A stretch of DNA of 64,000 nt from Erwinia persicina NBRC 102418 (GCF_001571305.1 NZ_BCTN01000002.1:310001-374000); one strand, 5' to 3'; positions 39,825-49,329 are shown, counted from the first letter of the stretch. Numbers and translations: made by a program. Notes: generated by a model from the letters alone, not told the origin.

Positions 39825-41009
39825 ATGCAAAAGTTAATCAATTCGGTGCAACATTACGCCTGGGGCAGTAAAACGGCGCTGACTTCGCTTTACGGTATCG
39901 CTAATCCGACACAGCAACCGATGGCGGAATTATGGATGGGGGCGCATCCCAAGAGCTCGTCTCAGGTGATGGTGGAGGGCCAGCCGCGCGCACTGCGCGA
40001 TCTGATTGATACTGACAAAGCGGGTCTGTTAGGTGAAAGCGTTGCCCGGCGTTTTGGTGAGCTGCCCTTTTTATTTAAAGTGCTGTGCGCCGATCAGCCG
40101 CTGTCAATTCAGGTGCATCCCAGTAAAACCGCTGCTGAAGCCGGTTATGCCCGCGAAAATGCCGCCGGCATTCCGCTGGATGCCGCCACGCGCAACTACA
40201 AAGACGCCAATCATAAGCCTGAACTGGTTTACGCCCTGACGCCGTTTAAAGCCATTAACGGCTTTCGTCCCCTGTCAGAAATTGTCTCGCTGCTGCAGCC
40301 GTTAGCCGGGGCGCATCAGGCGATTGCCCACTTTCTGAATCATCCCGATACGGCCTCCCTTTCCGCGCTGTTTGCTGCCCTGCTCTCGCTGGCGGGAGAA
40401 GAGAAATCGCTGGCGCTGGATATCCTGCAGACCACCGTCGCCAGCCAGCACGGCGAGCCCTGGCAGACGATTGCCGACATCGCCAGTGTGTATCCCGATG
40501 ACAGCGGTCTGTTCGCCCCCCTGCTGCTGAATGTCATCACCCTACAGCCTGCTGAAGCGATGTTTCTTTTCGCTGAAACACCGCACGCTTACCTGCACGG
40601 CGTGGCGCTGGAGGTAATGGCTAACTCGGATAATGTGCTGCGGGCCGGGCTGACACCGAAATACATTGATATACCGGAGCTGCTGGCCAATCTGCGATTC
40701 GACTCCCGCCCCGCCGATACGCTGCTGACCACACCGCAGCAGGAGGGTGCCTCGCAGCACTTCCCCATCCCGGTGGAGGATTTTTCTTTTTCCATTCATA
40801 CACTCGATAGCCAGCCGCTCACCGTCAGCCAGCAGAGCGCCGCGATTATCTTCTGTATCGACGGGCAGGCGACACTGAACTGTGGCGGGCAGACGCTGCT
40901 ATTACAAGCGGGTGAATCCGCCTTTATCAGTGCCCGCGAGCCATCGCTTACCCTGAGCGGAAAGGGTCGCGTGGCCCGGGTATTTAACGAACTGCCGAAT
41001 TGCGGCTGA
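39825..41009 (+). CDS. manA: Mannose-6-phosphate isomerase ManA
   Basis: 394-residue type I phosphomannose isomerase, interconverting mannose 6-phosphate and fructose 6-phosphate for mannose use and GDP-mannose supply. Zinc-binding segments are SIQVHPSK (Gln/His pair), DANHKPELVYAL (Glu) and AETPHAYLHG (His). E. coli ManA has 391. ATG at 39825 follows AGGGAGA. Divergent from fumC across a 195-bp gap; closed by a strong terminator. Confidence 0.96.
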   Translation: MQKLINSVQHYAWGSKTALTSLYGIANPTQQPMAELWMGAHPKSSSQVMVEGQPRALRDLIDTDKAGLLGESVARRFGELPFLFKVLCADQPLSIQVHPSKTAAEAGYARENAAGIPLDAATRNYKDANHKPELVYALTPFKAINGFRPLSEIVSLLQPLAGAHQAIAHFLNHPDTASLSALFAALLSLAGEEKSLALDILQTTVASQHGEPWQTIADIASVYPDDSGLFAPLLLNVITLQPAEAMFLFAETPHAYLHGVALEVMANSDNVLRAGLTPKYIDIPELLANLRFDSRPADTLLTTPQQEGASQHFPIPVEDFSFSIHTLDSQPLTVSQQSAAIIFCIDGQATLNCGGQTLLLQAGESAFISAREPSLTLSGKGRVARVFNELPNCG

Positions 41010-41049
41010 CGCCGCTGGCCATAATTGCTAATATTATTCCCGAATTATT

Positions 41050-41074
41050 AAAAAAACGCCGTCAGGCGTTTTTT
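41050..41074 (+). terminator. Intrinsic terminator after manA
   Basis: AAAAAACGCC/GGCGTTTTTT around loop GTCA: 10-bp stem with T-run built in, 41 bases after the manA stop. Works on both strands. Confidence 0.92.
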
Positions 41075-41147
41075 ATCGCCGAAAGGTAACCTGCAGGACC
41101 TGCACAGGTTTGCGGTGTTTGTGAACAGTAAAAGGATGCGATTACAG

Positions 41148-42650
41148 ATGAAAAAAACAAAGGTTGCTGTGGGTGTGGTTATCGCTCTTGGCGTAGTCTG
41201 GACTGCAGGTGCCTGGTTTACCGGCAAGCAGTTAGAAAAAAACATGGATCATTTTGTTCAACAGGCTAACGCACAGATTCAGAATAGCGCACCGGAAAGC
41301 CGGCTGAAATTGAGCTATCAGGATTTTCAGCGTGGCATCTTTAGCAGCCATGCGCGCTTTGTGTTGCAGTCAAGCTCACAAACGGAAGATAACTCCCTGC
41401 TGAAACCGGGACAGAGCATTATCTTCAGCGAAAATATCGATCACGGTCCTTTCCCTCTGGCTCAATTGAAAAAATTCAATCTGATCCCGAGTATGGCTTC
41501 TGTTCACACGGAGCTTGAAAACACCGAGGCGGTGAAGAAGCTGTTTGAAATTACCAAAGGGAAATCCATTATTCAGGCTGAAACCCGCATTGGTTACGGC
41601 GGCAGCACTGACTCCGCTATCACCCTGCTGCCTGCAGACTATAGCAAGCCTGAAGCGGGTGAGCGTTTTGCCTTCGATGGTGGCACCCTGAACATCAGCG
41701 CGGATGGGGAAGGCAATAAAGTCGACTTCAGCAGTGACATCAACAGCCTGGTGATGTCCTCCCGGAATGAGCTGGATATGCCGGTTCTGGTCACGCTTAA
41801 CGGCCTGAAGGTCGATGCCAACACCCACCTCAGCCCGGAAGGTGTGCGCATTGGCGATCAGACGATTAATCTGACAAAGCTGACTGCGGCGGTTGACGGT
41901 AAAGAAGCGATGGTAGCCGAAGGGCTGAAAGGGAAATCAAACTTTGATTCCACTAACAACCGCGTTTCAGGTCTGATTGACTACACCCTTGACGGACTTA
42001 AGCTGCAGGGCCAGAGCTTTGGTCAGGGCAAGCTGGCGATTAAGCTGGACGGGTTTGATGGTAAGGCGTTGAAAACCTTCTCTGAAACCTATAACCGTCA
42101 GGTGCAGGCACTGACCAGCGACCCGGCGCTGCAGGAGAACCCAGAGTTGTATCAGCAGCGCGTCTCCGAACTGCTGACGCAAAACGTGGCACTGCTGTTG
42201 AAGGGGTCGCCTTCCGTCAGCATCGCGCCGTTTAGCTGGAAAAATGACAAAGGTGAAAGTAGCTTCAACCTGAATGCCCAGTTCAAAGATCCGGCCGCCA
42301 CCACGGCTCCCGCGCAGAATCTGGGTCAGCAGGTGGACAGCGTGCTGAAATCGCTGGATACCACGCTGACCATCTCCATGCCGATGGCCACTGAAATGAT
42401 GACTCACGTCGCCATGTCAGAAGGTTACAAGCAGGAAGATGCCGCGAAGCTGGCCGATCAGCAGGTGAAAGGTCTGGCTGCGATGGGACAGATGTTTAAA
42501 CTGACCACGCAGAAGGATAACAACATCACCACCGGCCTGCAGTACAGCACCGGACAGGTCACCATGAACGGTGAAAAAATGCCGCTGGAACAGTTCCTTT
42601 CCCGCTATATGCTGGGTGGCGGTATTGCACCGGAAGGTATGCCGCAGTAA
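41148..42650 (+). CDS. ydgA: DUF945 family protein YdgA
   Basis: 500-residue protein of the DUF945/YdgA family. A single N-terminal hydrophobic segment (residues 5-22, VAVGVVIALGVVWTAGAW) anchors or exports it; the remainder is a beta-rich periplasmic domain. It begins and ends like E. coli YdgA, with 'DHGPFPLAQLKKFNLIPSMAS' about a quarter in and 'AMGQMF.LTT..DN.ITT.LQY..GQ.T.NG.KM.LE' near the C-terminus. E. coli relatives are linked to motility and membrane association, without a known activity. I chose ATG at 41148 (MKKTKVAVG) as in the family. Order manA-ydgA is conserved. Confidence 0.93.
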   Translation: MKKTKVAVGVVIALGVVWTAGAWFTGKQLEKNMDHFVQQANAQIQNSAPESRLKLSYQDFQRGIFSSHARFVLQSSSQTEDNSLLKPGQSIIFSENIDHGPFPLAQLKKFNLIPSMASVHTELENTEAVKKLFEITKGKSIIQAETRIGYGGSTDSAITLLPADYSKPEAGERFAFDGGTLNISADGEGNKVDFSSDINSLVMSSRNELDMPVLVTLNGLKVDANTHLSPEGVRIGDQTINLTKLTAAVDGKEAMVAEGLKGKSNFDSTNNRVSGLIDYTLDGLKLQGQSFGQGKLAIKLDGFDGKALKTFSETYNRQVQALTSDPALQENPELYQQRVSELLTQNVALLLKGSPSVSIAPFSWKNDKGESSFNLNAQFKDPAATTAPAQNLGQQVDSVLKSLDTTLTISMPMATEMMTHVAMSEGYKQEDAAKLADQQVKGLAAMGQMFKLTTQKDNNITTGLQYSTGQVTMNGEKMPLEQFLSRYMLGGGIAPEGMPQ

Positions 42651-42662
42651 ACCGCGTTAATG

Positions 42663-42692
42663 AACGGGCCGCTTCTGCGGCCCGTTTCTTTT
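42663..42692 (+). terminator. Intrinsic terminator after ydgA
   Basis: AACGGGCCGC/GCGGCCCGTT, a perfect 10-bp stem with TTCT loop followed by TCTTTT. It touches the stop of the convergent gene at 42691. Confidence 0.92.
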
Positions 42693-44040
42693 ACAGTGCC
42701 TGGGGGTCAGATTCTAACAGCACCTCGGTACCAAAATCTGGCAGCGAATGCTGGCGCAGATAATCCGCAAAGGATACCCGCGAATTCTCTTTTTCCCATG
42801 CTGCCTGTAGCTTACCGAGCAAATCGGTTGATTTCGCCGTCTGTTGCGGCGTGGTCGTATCCGACGCCAGCCAGCCTTTCACATACTTTTGCTCACGGGT
42901 TGAGGTTGTCGCTGACTGATCCAGCATGGCCGACACCAGAGCGCCCTGACGATACTGCACATCAGTGGTGCTTTCCGCTTTGTCATCAATCTGAGTAAAG
43001 AGGTAATTCTGCGAGTTTCTGTCCGTCGTCAGATTGAGCGACGATCCGGCCGTTAACGGTTTATGGTAGCTGGCCGTCAGATGCGACTGTTGTTTCTGCG
43101 TAAAATGACGATTCTGATCGCTGGTGCCCGTGATCGTCGTGGCCTGAGATACGCTGTAAGAGAACGTGTTAACCTCGTTCACCCGCATCGGGTTAGGGGT
43201 GGCCGGCGCTTGCGTCACGGAAGCCTTAAAGTCTGCCAGACCGGTCAGCATAGTTTTATCTGAACGCGTCAGTGAGATAAAGAGGGTCTGCTGACTGTTT
43301 CTTGAGGGAGAGGCACTGTCGCTGTAATGCGTATTCAGCGCAGTAAACGCATCCCTGAACATGGTCATCAACGTACTGTTACCTGCTCCGCGACTTTGCG
43401 CACGGTCAAACTGCGTCAGATACTGACTGAGCGCGCGCTGTTGCTGGCTCTCGCTGCCTTGAAGCTCACGTTTGCTCATGTCCACGCTGATATCCACAGT
43501 GCCCAGGCTGCCGGTCGATTTTACCGAACGGGTCTGGCTGTCTGCGTGGAAATCCAGCGTCAGTTTATTCTCGCCCGAGACGGACGCATGCAGATCCACT
43601 GATGTCAGTACCGAGGTGTTAAATTTCGTCAGCGCACTGAGATCCAGTTTTGGCGGCTGAGCCGTCAGGCCATCCAGGGCTTTCTGGAAACTGTCAGACA
43701 GTTTTTCCAGTGCAGCCCGCTCAGCCTCGGTGAGCGTTCCCTCTTTCACGGCGATCTGCATACCGGATCCCTTGCTACCGGGCGTCAGTTCGACCAGCGC
43801 ACCGCTGGCCGTTTTGACACTCAGGGTACCCTGACTCTCACTGGTAGCGGGGGCAACAAACAGGCGCCCGGGGGAATAGACCGGTGCGGCAGGCGTGGTC
43901 TGCCCCAGCGTGACGGCCGTCGAAGAGGGCGGCGTCGTCGCCTGCGGGGGTTCTGCCTCAGAAGCGGTTCTGGTGAGCGTCGTCGTATTGAGCAACGACG
44001 TGTTTAACGATAAGTTTCCAACCGATGAAATAACAGTCAT
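42691..44040 (-). CDS. Unknown protein, 449 residues, Ser/Thr/Gln-rich
   Basis: I do not recognise this protein. The N-terminus MTVISSVGNLSLNTSLLNTT is uncharged and Ser/Thr/Asn-rich rather than a signal peptide, and residues 25-60 are Pro/Thr-rich. Around residues 70-130 is a globular-looking part (SVKTASGALVELTPG... LTEAERAALEKLSDSFQKALDGL). Then comes a beta-like region (LDLSALTKFNTSVLTSVDLHASV) and a long polar C-terminal half with many Gln, Ser and Thr and few hydrophobic residues. There are no cysteines and no membrane helix in the mature chain. ATG at 44040 has AAAGGG upstream; the frame also opens at TTG 44049. It sits between ydgA and malI, where E. coli has uidABC. No regulatory partner is nearby. 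Confidence 0.8.
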   Translation of the reverse strand: MTVISSVGNLSLNTSLLNTTTLTRTASEAEPPQATTPPSSTAVTLGQTTPAAPVYSPGRLFVAPATSESQGTLSVKTASGALVELTPGSKGSGMQIAVKEGTLTEAERAALEKLSDSFQKALDGLTAQPPKLDLSALTKFNTSVLTSVDLHASVSGENKLTLDFHADSQTRSVKSTGSLGTVDISVDMSKRELQGSESQQQRALSQYLTQFDRAQSRGAGNSTLMTMFRDAFTALNTHYSDSASPSRNSQQTLFISLTRSDKTMLTGLADFKASVTQAPATPNPMRVNEVNTFSYSVSQATTITGTSDQNRHFTQKQQSHLTASYHKPLTAGSSLNLTTDRNSQNYLFTQIDDKAESTTDVQYRQGALVSAMLDQSATTSTREQKYVKGWLASDTTTPQQTAKSTDLLGKLQAAWEKENSRVSFADYLRQHSLPDFGTEVLLESDPQAL

Positions 44041-44171
44041 TGTGCACAATCCCTTTGTTTACGCCAGCGCGTCACAGTTGATGAGGTACTTCTTTGACTA
44101 TTTTCGGTAAAACATCAGAAAACTTTAATGATTGATGCTTCAGACAGGGAAGGAACCGGAGGTGACAAACG

Positions 44172-45194
44172 CTACGCCATTAACTGTGGCGATAAAATGA
44201 TGTGCTGGGGCGCATCGTGGGGATGAGCTATTTTTTGCAAAAGCCGCGCCGCCGCACTGCGGCCAATATCCCGCGCGGTGCTGCTGACGAAGGTCAGTGC
44301 CGGATCATTCAGCGCGGCATCGGCGACATCGCTAAAGCCCACCAGCGCCATCTGCCGGTCGTAATAGCTTCCCACCGCGTCTTTACTGATAGTGCGCCCG
44401 CTGCGCTGCACGCCTAAATAGCAGCCGAGCGTGACGGCGGCGTTATGACACAGGATGGCGGTAATGCCCGGATACTGCAGCAGCAACTGCTCCGCCTGCG
44501 CCGGGATCTCACGCGGATGGGCACATCCTTCAATAATCCACTCACTGCGAAAAGGCAGCCCGAACTGCAACAGCGTGGCGCAGTATCCGCCAATGCGTTC
44601 TGCACGGGTTAATGACGCGCCAGAGCCGCCCAGCAGCGCAATGCAGCGGTGCCCGCGAGCGATCAGGTACTCCGTCGCCATTTTTGCCGCCGCATGATTA
44701 TCCGGCCGCACCGAATCAATCTGTTCCAGACTGCTGGCGCGCGATGCACAGAGAACGGCGATATTTTTCTCCTGCGCTTTGCGGATCAGTGGGCCGGTAT
44801 CGCCGCCGCCGCCGCCCAGAACAATGCCTTCCACGCCCTGCTCCACCAGCGAATCAAAACAGCGCTCAAGATGCTGGCCCTGCGCACCACTTTGCGTCAG
44901 AAACAGTACTTTTCCCTGCTGCTCCAGCGTCTCACTCAGCCCGGCGGTCATTTCAGCGTAAAACGGGTGGCAGATATCGCGCACGATCAAACCCACGACG
45001 CCGCTTCCACCGCCGCGCAGCATGCTGGCTGAACGATTACGCACAAACCCCAGCGCTTCAGCCGCGCGGTTAACGCGCTCGGTCGTAACGGCAGAGATCC
45101 GCCCCTTACCGGACAGCGCCAGCGAAACCGTCGTCACCGACACGCCGGCTTCGGCGGCTACATCATGAATGGTGATTTTCTTCTGAGACATCAT
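44172..45194 (-). CDS. malI: LacI-family repressor MalI
   Basis: 340-residue repressor of malX-malY. The helix-turn-helix KKITIHDVAAEAGVSVTTVS and hinge 'NRSASMLRGGGSGVVGLIVRD' are typical LacI features, and the periplasmic-binding-like effector domain follows. Similar along its length to E. coli MalI (342). ATG at 45194, with a second ATG right after. Divergent from malX, with a GGTAAAACGTTTTATC operator in between. Its inducer is not known in any species, to my knowledge. Confidence 0.93.
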   Translation of the reverse strand: MMSQKKITIHDVAAEAGVSVTTVSLALSGKGRISAVTTERVNRAAEALGFVRNRSASMLRGGGSGVVGLIVRDICHPFYAEMTAGLSETLEQQGKVLFLTQSGAQGQHLERCFDSLVEQGVEGIVLGGGGGDTGPLIRKAQEKNIAVLCASRASSLEQIDSVRPDNHAAAKMATEYLIARGHRCIALLGGSGASLTRAERIGGYCATLLQFGLPFRSEWIIEGCAHPREIPAQAEQLLLQYPGITAILCHNAAVTLGCYLGVQRSGRTISKDAVGSYYDRQMALVGFSDVADAALNDPALTFVSSTARDIGRSAAARLLQKIAHPHDAPQHIILSPQLMA

Positions 45195-45321
45195 TTTCTC
45201 ATGGAATGGGTTCAGCCGTGTGCGAACAGCAGGAACGCTAAAGGTAAAACGTGACAGGCCGATTGTCGCAGAGAAAAGGTTCCCTCGCCAGAACCCTGTG
45301 ATCTGTCACTCGTTTTTAAAA

Positions 45322-45337
45322 GGTAAAACGTTTTATC
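45322..45337. promoter_or_regulatory. MalI operator of malXY
   Basis: GGTAAAACGTTTTATC differs at one base from the E. coli MalI operator GATAAAACGTTTTATC; the inner 12 bases are a perfect palindrome. It lies 48 bases before malX. A degenerate half-copy (GGTAAAACG) at 45243-45251 is nearer malI, echoing the two operators in E. coli. Confidence 0.88.
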
Positions 45338-45384
45338 TTATTTTACCTCAGCAGCCGCTGAGCATGAATTCGCCAGGAGAGCGT

Positions 45385-46971
45385 ATGTCCGCCACACGTC
45401 AGAAAATTACGGTTTGGGAATTTTTTCAGAGCCTCGGGAAAACCTTTATGCTCCCCGTTGCCCTGTTATCATTTTGCGGCATCATGCTGGGTATCGGTAG
45501 CTCCTTAAGCAGCCACGATGTTATCACGCTGATCCCCTTCCTCGGCGAACCGCTACTGCAGCTGGTGTTCACCTGGATGAGCAAAATCGGTTCATTTGCC
45601 TTTAGCTATCTGCCCGTGATGTTTGCCGTCGCTATTCCTTTGGGGATGGCGCGTAATAATAAAGGGGTGGCGGCGTTCTCCGGCTTTGTCGGCTTCGCCG
45701 TGATGAACCTGGCGGTTAACTTCTGGCTGACGGCCAAAGGCATTCTGCCCACCACCGATGCGGCTGTCCTTAAAGCCAATAACATTCAGAATATTATTGG
45801 TATCCAGTCCATCGATACAGGCATTCTCGGCGCGGTGATCGCCGGGATCGTGGTGTTTTACCTGCACGAACGCTTCCACGATATTCGCCTGCCGGATGCC
45901 CTCGCCTTCTTTGGCGGCACGCGATTTGTGCCCATTATCACCACGCTGGTGATGGGCCTCGCCGGACTGGCGATCCCGCTGATCTGGCCGTGGTTTGCCA
46001 AAGCGATTGCCGGCCTGGGCTGGGTGATCAATAGTGCGGGGGATTTCGGCCCGATGATCTTCGGCACCGGCGAACGCCTGCTGCTGCCCTTTGGCTTACA
46101 GCATATTCTGGTGGCGATCATCCGCTTTACCGATGCGGGCGGCACGCTGGACGTGTGCGGTCACAGCGTCAGCGGTGCCCTTACCATCTTCCAGGCACAG
46201 CTTTCCTGTCCAACCCCGGGCGGCTTCGCTGAGAGCGCCACGCGCTTCCTGTCCCAGGGGAAAATGCCGGCCTTTCTCGGAGGGTTACCCGGTGCCGCGC
46301 TGGCCATATATCACTGTGCCCGCCCGGAAAATCGCCATAAAATTAAGGGGCTGCTGATTTCCGGCGTGGTCGCCTGCGTGGTCGGCGGAACCACCGAACC
46401 GATTGAATTTCTGTTCCTGTTTGTGGCACCGGTTCTCTATCTGATCCACGCCCTGTTAACCGGTCTGGGCTTTACCCTGATGGCGGTATTAGGGGTCACG
46501 ATAGGCAATACTGACGGCAATATTATCGACTTCGTGGTGTTTGGTGTTCTGCACGGGCTGCAAACCAAATGGTACTGGGTTCCCGTGGTCGCGGCTGTCT
46601 GGTTTGCCGGCTATTACCTGATCTTCCGCCTGGCCATTACCCGCTTCAATATCAAAACGCCAGGACGTGAAATTGACACCGTTAACGTCAGCAGCCCGGC
46701 ACGTGAGGTCAGCGGTAAGTCGGGGTATAACACCCCTGCCATTCTGGCGGCACTCGGCGGGATCGACAACATTACGTCACTGGATAACTGCCTGACGCGC
46801 CTGCGGTTATCAGTGAAGGATATGAGCCTGGTTGACGATGCCGCGCTGAAGGCCCATCGGGTAATCGGTGTCATCCACCTCAGCCAGCACAATCTGCAGG
46901 TAGTGATTGGCCCGCAGGTTCAGTCGGTAAAAGATGAAATTGCCACGCTGATGCCGGCCGCTTCCGCATAA
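45385..46971 (+). CDS. malX: PTS enzyme IICB, maltose/glucose-type (MalX)
   Basis: 528-residue PTS permease (E. coli MalX 530). The EIIC domain (about 1-420) is glucose-family with GGTTEPIEFLFLF; EIIB (about 445-525) has the phosphocysteine in SLDNCLTRLRLSV. There is no EIIA domain, so phosphate must come from EIIA-Glc (Crr). E. coli MalX can transport glucose and maltose but its natural sugar is unknown. I take ATG at 45385, 5 bases after AGGAGA; the frame is open further up without a ribosome site. Operon with malY. Confidence 0.93.
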   Translation: MSATRQKITVWEFFQSLGKTFMLPVALLSFCGIMLGIGSSLSSHDVITLIPFLGEPLLQLVFTWMSKIGSFAFSYLPVMFAVAIPLGMARNNKGVAAFSGFVGFAVMNLAVNFWLTAKGILPTTDAAVLKANNIQNIIGIQSIDTGILGAVIAGIVVFYLHERFHDIRLPDALAFFGGTRFVPIITTLVMGLAGLAIPLIWPWFAKAIAGLGWVINSAGDFGPMIFGTGERLLLPFGLQHILVAIIRFTDAGGTLDVCGHSVSGALTIFQAQLSCPTPGGFAESATRFLSQGKMPAFLGGLPGAALAIYHCARPENRHKIKGLLISGVVACVVGGTTEPIEFLFLFVAPVLYLIHALLTGLGFTLMAVLGVTIGNTDGNIIDFVVFGVLHGLQTKWYWVPVVAAVWFAGYYLIFRLAITRFNIKTPGREIDTVNVSSPAREVSGKSGYNTPAILAALGGIDNITSLDNCLTRLRLSVKDMSLVDDAALKAHRVIGVIHLSQHNLQVVIGPQVQSVKDEIATLMPAASA

Positions 46972-47010
46972 ACCGGGAACCGTGCTGCGGCACAGACTGA
47001 GGATGACACA

Positions 47011-48192
47011 ATGTTTGATTTTGACCGGGTGATCGATCGCCATGGCAGCTGGTCCACCCAGTGGGATTTCGTTGCTGACCGCTTTGGTCATGACGATCTG
47101 CTGCCCTTCACCATTTCCGATATGGATATTCCCACCGCCCCGGCGGTGATAGCGGCGCTGCAGCAGCGTGTGGCGCACGGTATTTTCGGCTACAGCCGCT
47201 GGCAGCATAGTGATTTTCTCGAGGCTATTAGCGGCTGGTACCAGCAGCGTTTTGCAGAAAAGGTCGATCCCCGGCAGATCGTTTACGGCCCGTCGGTGAT
47301 TTATATGGTGGCACAGATGATCCGCCACTGGTCGCAGCCCGGTGACGGGGTGCTGATCCATACCCCGGCCTATGATGCCTTTTATAAGGTGATTGAGGGC
47401 AATCAGCGTCGGGTAATGGCGCTGCCGCTCAACCGCTCACAGGGCCTGTGGCAGTGTGATATGGCCGCACTGGACGCGTTACTCGCCGATCCGCAGTGCA
47501 AAATTCTGTTGTTGTGCAGCCCGCACAATCCAACCGGCAAAGTCTGGCATCACCGCGAGCTGGAACAGATGGCGCAGCTTTGTGCACGCTACCAGGTGCG
47601 GGTGATCAGCGATGAGATCCACATGGATATGGTGATGGGCGATGCGCAACACGTACCCTGGAGCCGCGTGGGTCAGGGACGCTGGGCGCTGTTTACCTCG
47701 GCATCAAAAAGTTTCAACGTTCCGGGCCTGACCGGGGCCTATGGCCTTATTAGCGATGAGGTGGATCGGGACGCGTGGTTTCAGGCACTGAAAAACGCCG
47801 ATGGTCTCTCCTCCCCGGCGCTGCTGGCCGTTGCGGCGCATATTGCCGCTTACCGGCACGGCGCAGAATGGCTGGACGCGCTGCGCATCTATCTGCGGGA
47901 TAATCTGCACCATGTAGCCCGCCGTCTGAATGCGGCCTTCCCCGCGCTGAACTGGCAGCCGCCGCAGGCCACTTACCTGGCCTGGATCGATCTGAACCCG
48001 CTGCATATTGATGAACAGCGGCTGCAGCAGGTACTGACGGAGCAGTACAAAGTTGCCATTATGCCCGGATCGACCTATGGGCCGCAGTGCAGGGGCTGGC
48101 TGCGCTTTAACGTCGGCTGTCCCCGCAGTAAGGTCGATGAGGGCCTCAACCGGCTGATTGCGGCACTGCAGTGCTGTTCAGCGTGCGATTAA
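47011..48192 (+). CDS. malY: PLP-dependent cystathionine beta-lyase/MalT antagonist MalY
   Basis: 393-residue fold-type I aminotransferase-like enzyme. The PLP lysine is K233 in TSASKSFNVPG, the same position as in E. coli MalY. SPHNPTGK and DEIHMD are the other cofactor contacts. It cleaves cystathionine to homocysteine, and in E. coli it also binds and represses the maltose activator MalT. It lies 39 bases after malX, with GAGGATG upstream of ATG at 47011, so it is under MalI control. Confidence 0.95.
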   Translation: MFDFDRVIDRHGSWSTQWDFVADRFGHDDLLPFTISDMDIPTAPAVIAALQQRVAHGIFGYSRWQHSDFLEAISGWYQQRFAEKVDPRQIVYGPSVIYMVAQMIRHWSQPGDGVLIHTPAYDAFYKVIEGNQRRVMALPLNRSQGLWQCDMAALDALLADPQCKILLLCSPHNPTGKVWHHRELEQMAQLCARYQVRVISDEIHMDMVMGDAQHVPWSRVGQGRWALFTSASKSFNVPGLTGAYGLISDEVDRDAWFQALKNADGLSSPALLAVAAHIAAYRHGAEWLDALRIYLRDNLHHVARRLNAAFPALNWQPPQATYLAWIDLNPLHIDEQRLQQVLTEQYKVAIMPGSTYGPQCRGWLRFNVGCPRSKVDEGLNRLIAALQCCSACD

Positions 48193-48222
48193 GCAGCAGT
48201 TAACATCGGCAAACCCCGCTTG

Positions 48223-48254
48223 TTGCGCAATTTAGTGGCATTATTGCGCAATAA
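48223..48254. promoter_or_regulatory. Twin palindromes at the add promoter (candidate operators)
   Basis: TTGCGCAA occurs at 48223-48230 and again at 48244-48251, 21 bases apart (two helical turns). The second is the core of a perfect 14-bp palindrome TTATTGCGCAATAA (48241-48254). A -10 TATAAT at 48260-48265 with a TGGCAT-like -35 at 48236-48241 puts the second palindrome between the promoter hexamers and the first just upstream. This is a typical repressor arrangement; I do not know the protein. Confidence 0.6.
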
Positions 48255-48301
48255 GTTTTTATAATGCTCCGCACTTTATTAAAAAAACAGAGAGTGCCGA
48301 C

Positions 48302-49300
48302 ATGATCGATTCCCAGCTTCCCCTCACCGACATTCATCGCCATCTTGACGGCAATATCCGCGCACAGACCATTCTTGATTTAGGCCGTGAGTTTAACCTC
48401 GCGCTGCCCGCCACCACGCTGGATACGCTGCGCCCGCACGTGCAGGTGATTGACGCCGAGCCGGACCTGGTCAGCTTCCTCAATAAGCTGGACTGGGGGG
48501 TCAAAGTGTTGGGTTCCCTTGATGCCTGCCGCCGCGTTGCGCAGGAAAACGTTGAAGACGCCGCCCGCGCCGGTATTCACTATACCGAGCTGCGCTTTTC
48601 GCCGGGCTATATGGCCATGACCCACAACCTGCCGATTGCCGGCTTGGTGGAAGCGGTGATTGACGGCATTAAAGCCGGCTGCAGCAATCACAATATTGAC
48701 GTGCGTCTGATCGGTATCATGAGCCGCACCTTCGGCGAAGAGGCCTGCCTGGATGAGCTGAACGGCCTGCTGGCGCACCGCGACAGCATCACTGCCCTGG
48801 ACCTGGCAGGCGATGAGCTGGGCTTCCCCGGCAGCCAGTTCCTCAGCCACTTCACCCGCGCCCGCGATGCCGGACTGCGCATTACGGTTCACGCCGGAGA
48901 GGCCGCCGGTGCTGAGAGTATCTGGCAGGCCATTCGTGAACTGGGTGCGGAGCGTATCGGTCACGGGGTGAAAGCGGTGGAAGATCCGGCGCTGATGGAC
49001 TTTATGGCGAAGCACGGCATTGGCGTTGAATCCTGCCTGACCTCGAACATTCAGACCAGCACCGTGGCCTCACTGGCGCGTCACCCGCTGAAAACCTTCC
49101 TGGATCACGGTATTCTTGCCACCATTAACACGGACGATCCGGCGGTTCAGGGGATTGAGATTGGTCATGAATATGCTGTTGCCGCCCCCGCTGCCGGGCT
49201 GAGCCTGGCGCAGATGCGGGTGGCGCAGGAAAACGGCCTGAAGATTGCCTTCCTCAGTGATGCTGAGCGCGCCGCCGTTCGGGCACGCGTCGCAGCCTGA
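48302..49300 (+). CDS. add: Adenosine deaminase Add
   Basis: 332-residue zinc enzyme that turns (deoxy)adenosine into (deoxy)inosine in purine salvage. Metal and catalytic residues are present: H12 and H14 in DIHRHLDGN, the His and Glu of VHAGE, the GHG segment, and Asp in NTDDP near 280. E. coli Add has 333. ATG at 48302 with AGAGAG upstream; promoter in the 109-bp gap after malY. Confidence 0.96.
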   Translation: MIDSQLPLTDIHRHLDGNIRAQTILDLGREFNLALPATTLDTLRPHVQVIDAEPDLVSFLNKLDWGVKVLGSLDACRRVAQENVEDAARAGIHYTELRFSPGYMAMTHNLPIAGLVEAVIDGIKAGCSNHNIDVRLIGIMSRTFGEEACLDELNGLLAHRDSITALDLAGDELGFPGSQFLSHFTRARDAGLRITVHAGEAAGAESIWQAIRELGAERIGHGVKAVEDPALMDFMAKHGIGVESCLTSNIQTSTVASLARHPLKTFLDHGILATINTDDPAVQGIEIGHEYAVAAPAAGLSLAQMRVAQENGLKIAFLSDAERAAVRARVAA

Positions 49301-49309
49301 TATCCACCC

Positions 49310-49329
49310 GGGCGGGTGATATCCCGCCC
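49310..49329. terminator. Hairpin after add
   Basis: GGGCGGG/CCCGCCC stem (7 bp, 6-base loop) 9 bases after the add stop. No T-run. Confidence 0.5.

Noticed and set aside
45299-45312. CRP-like TGTGATCTGTCACT before malX
   Set aside because: The half-sites are four bases apart instead of six, so it is not a normal CRP site.
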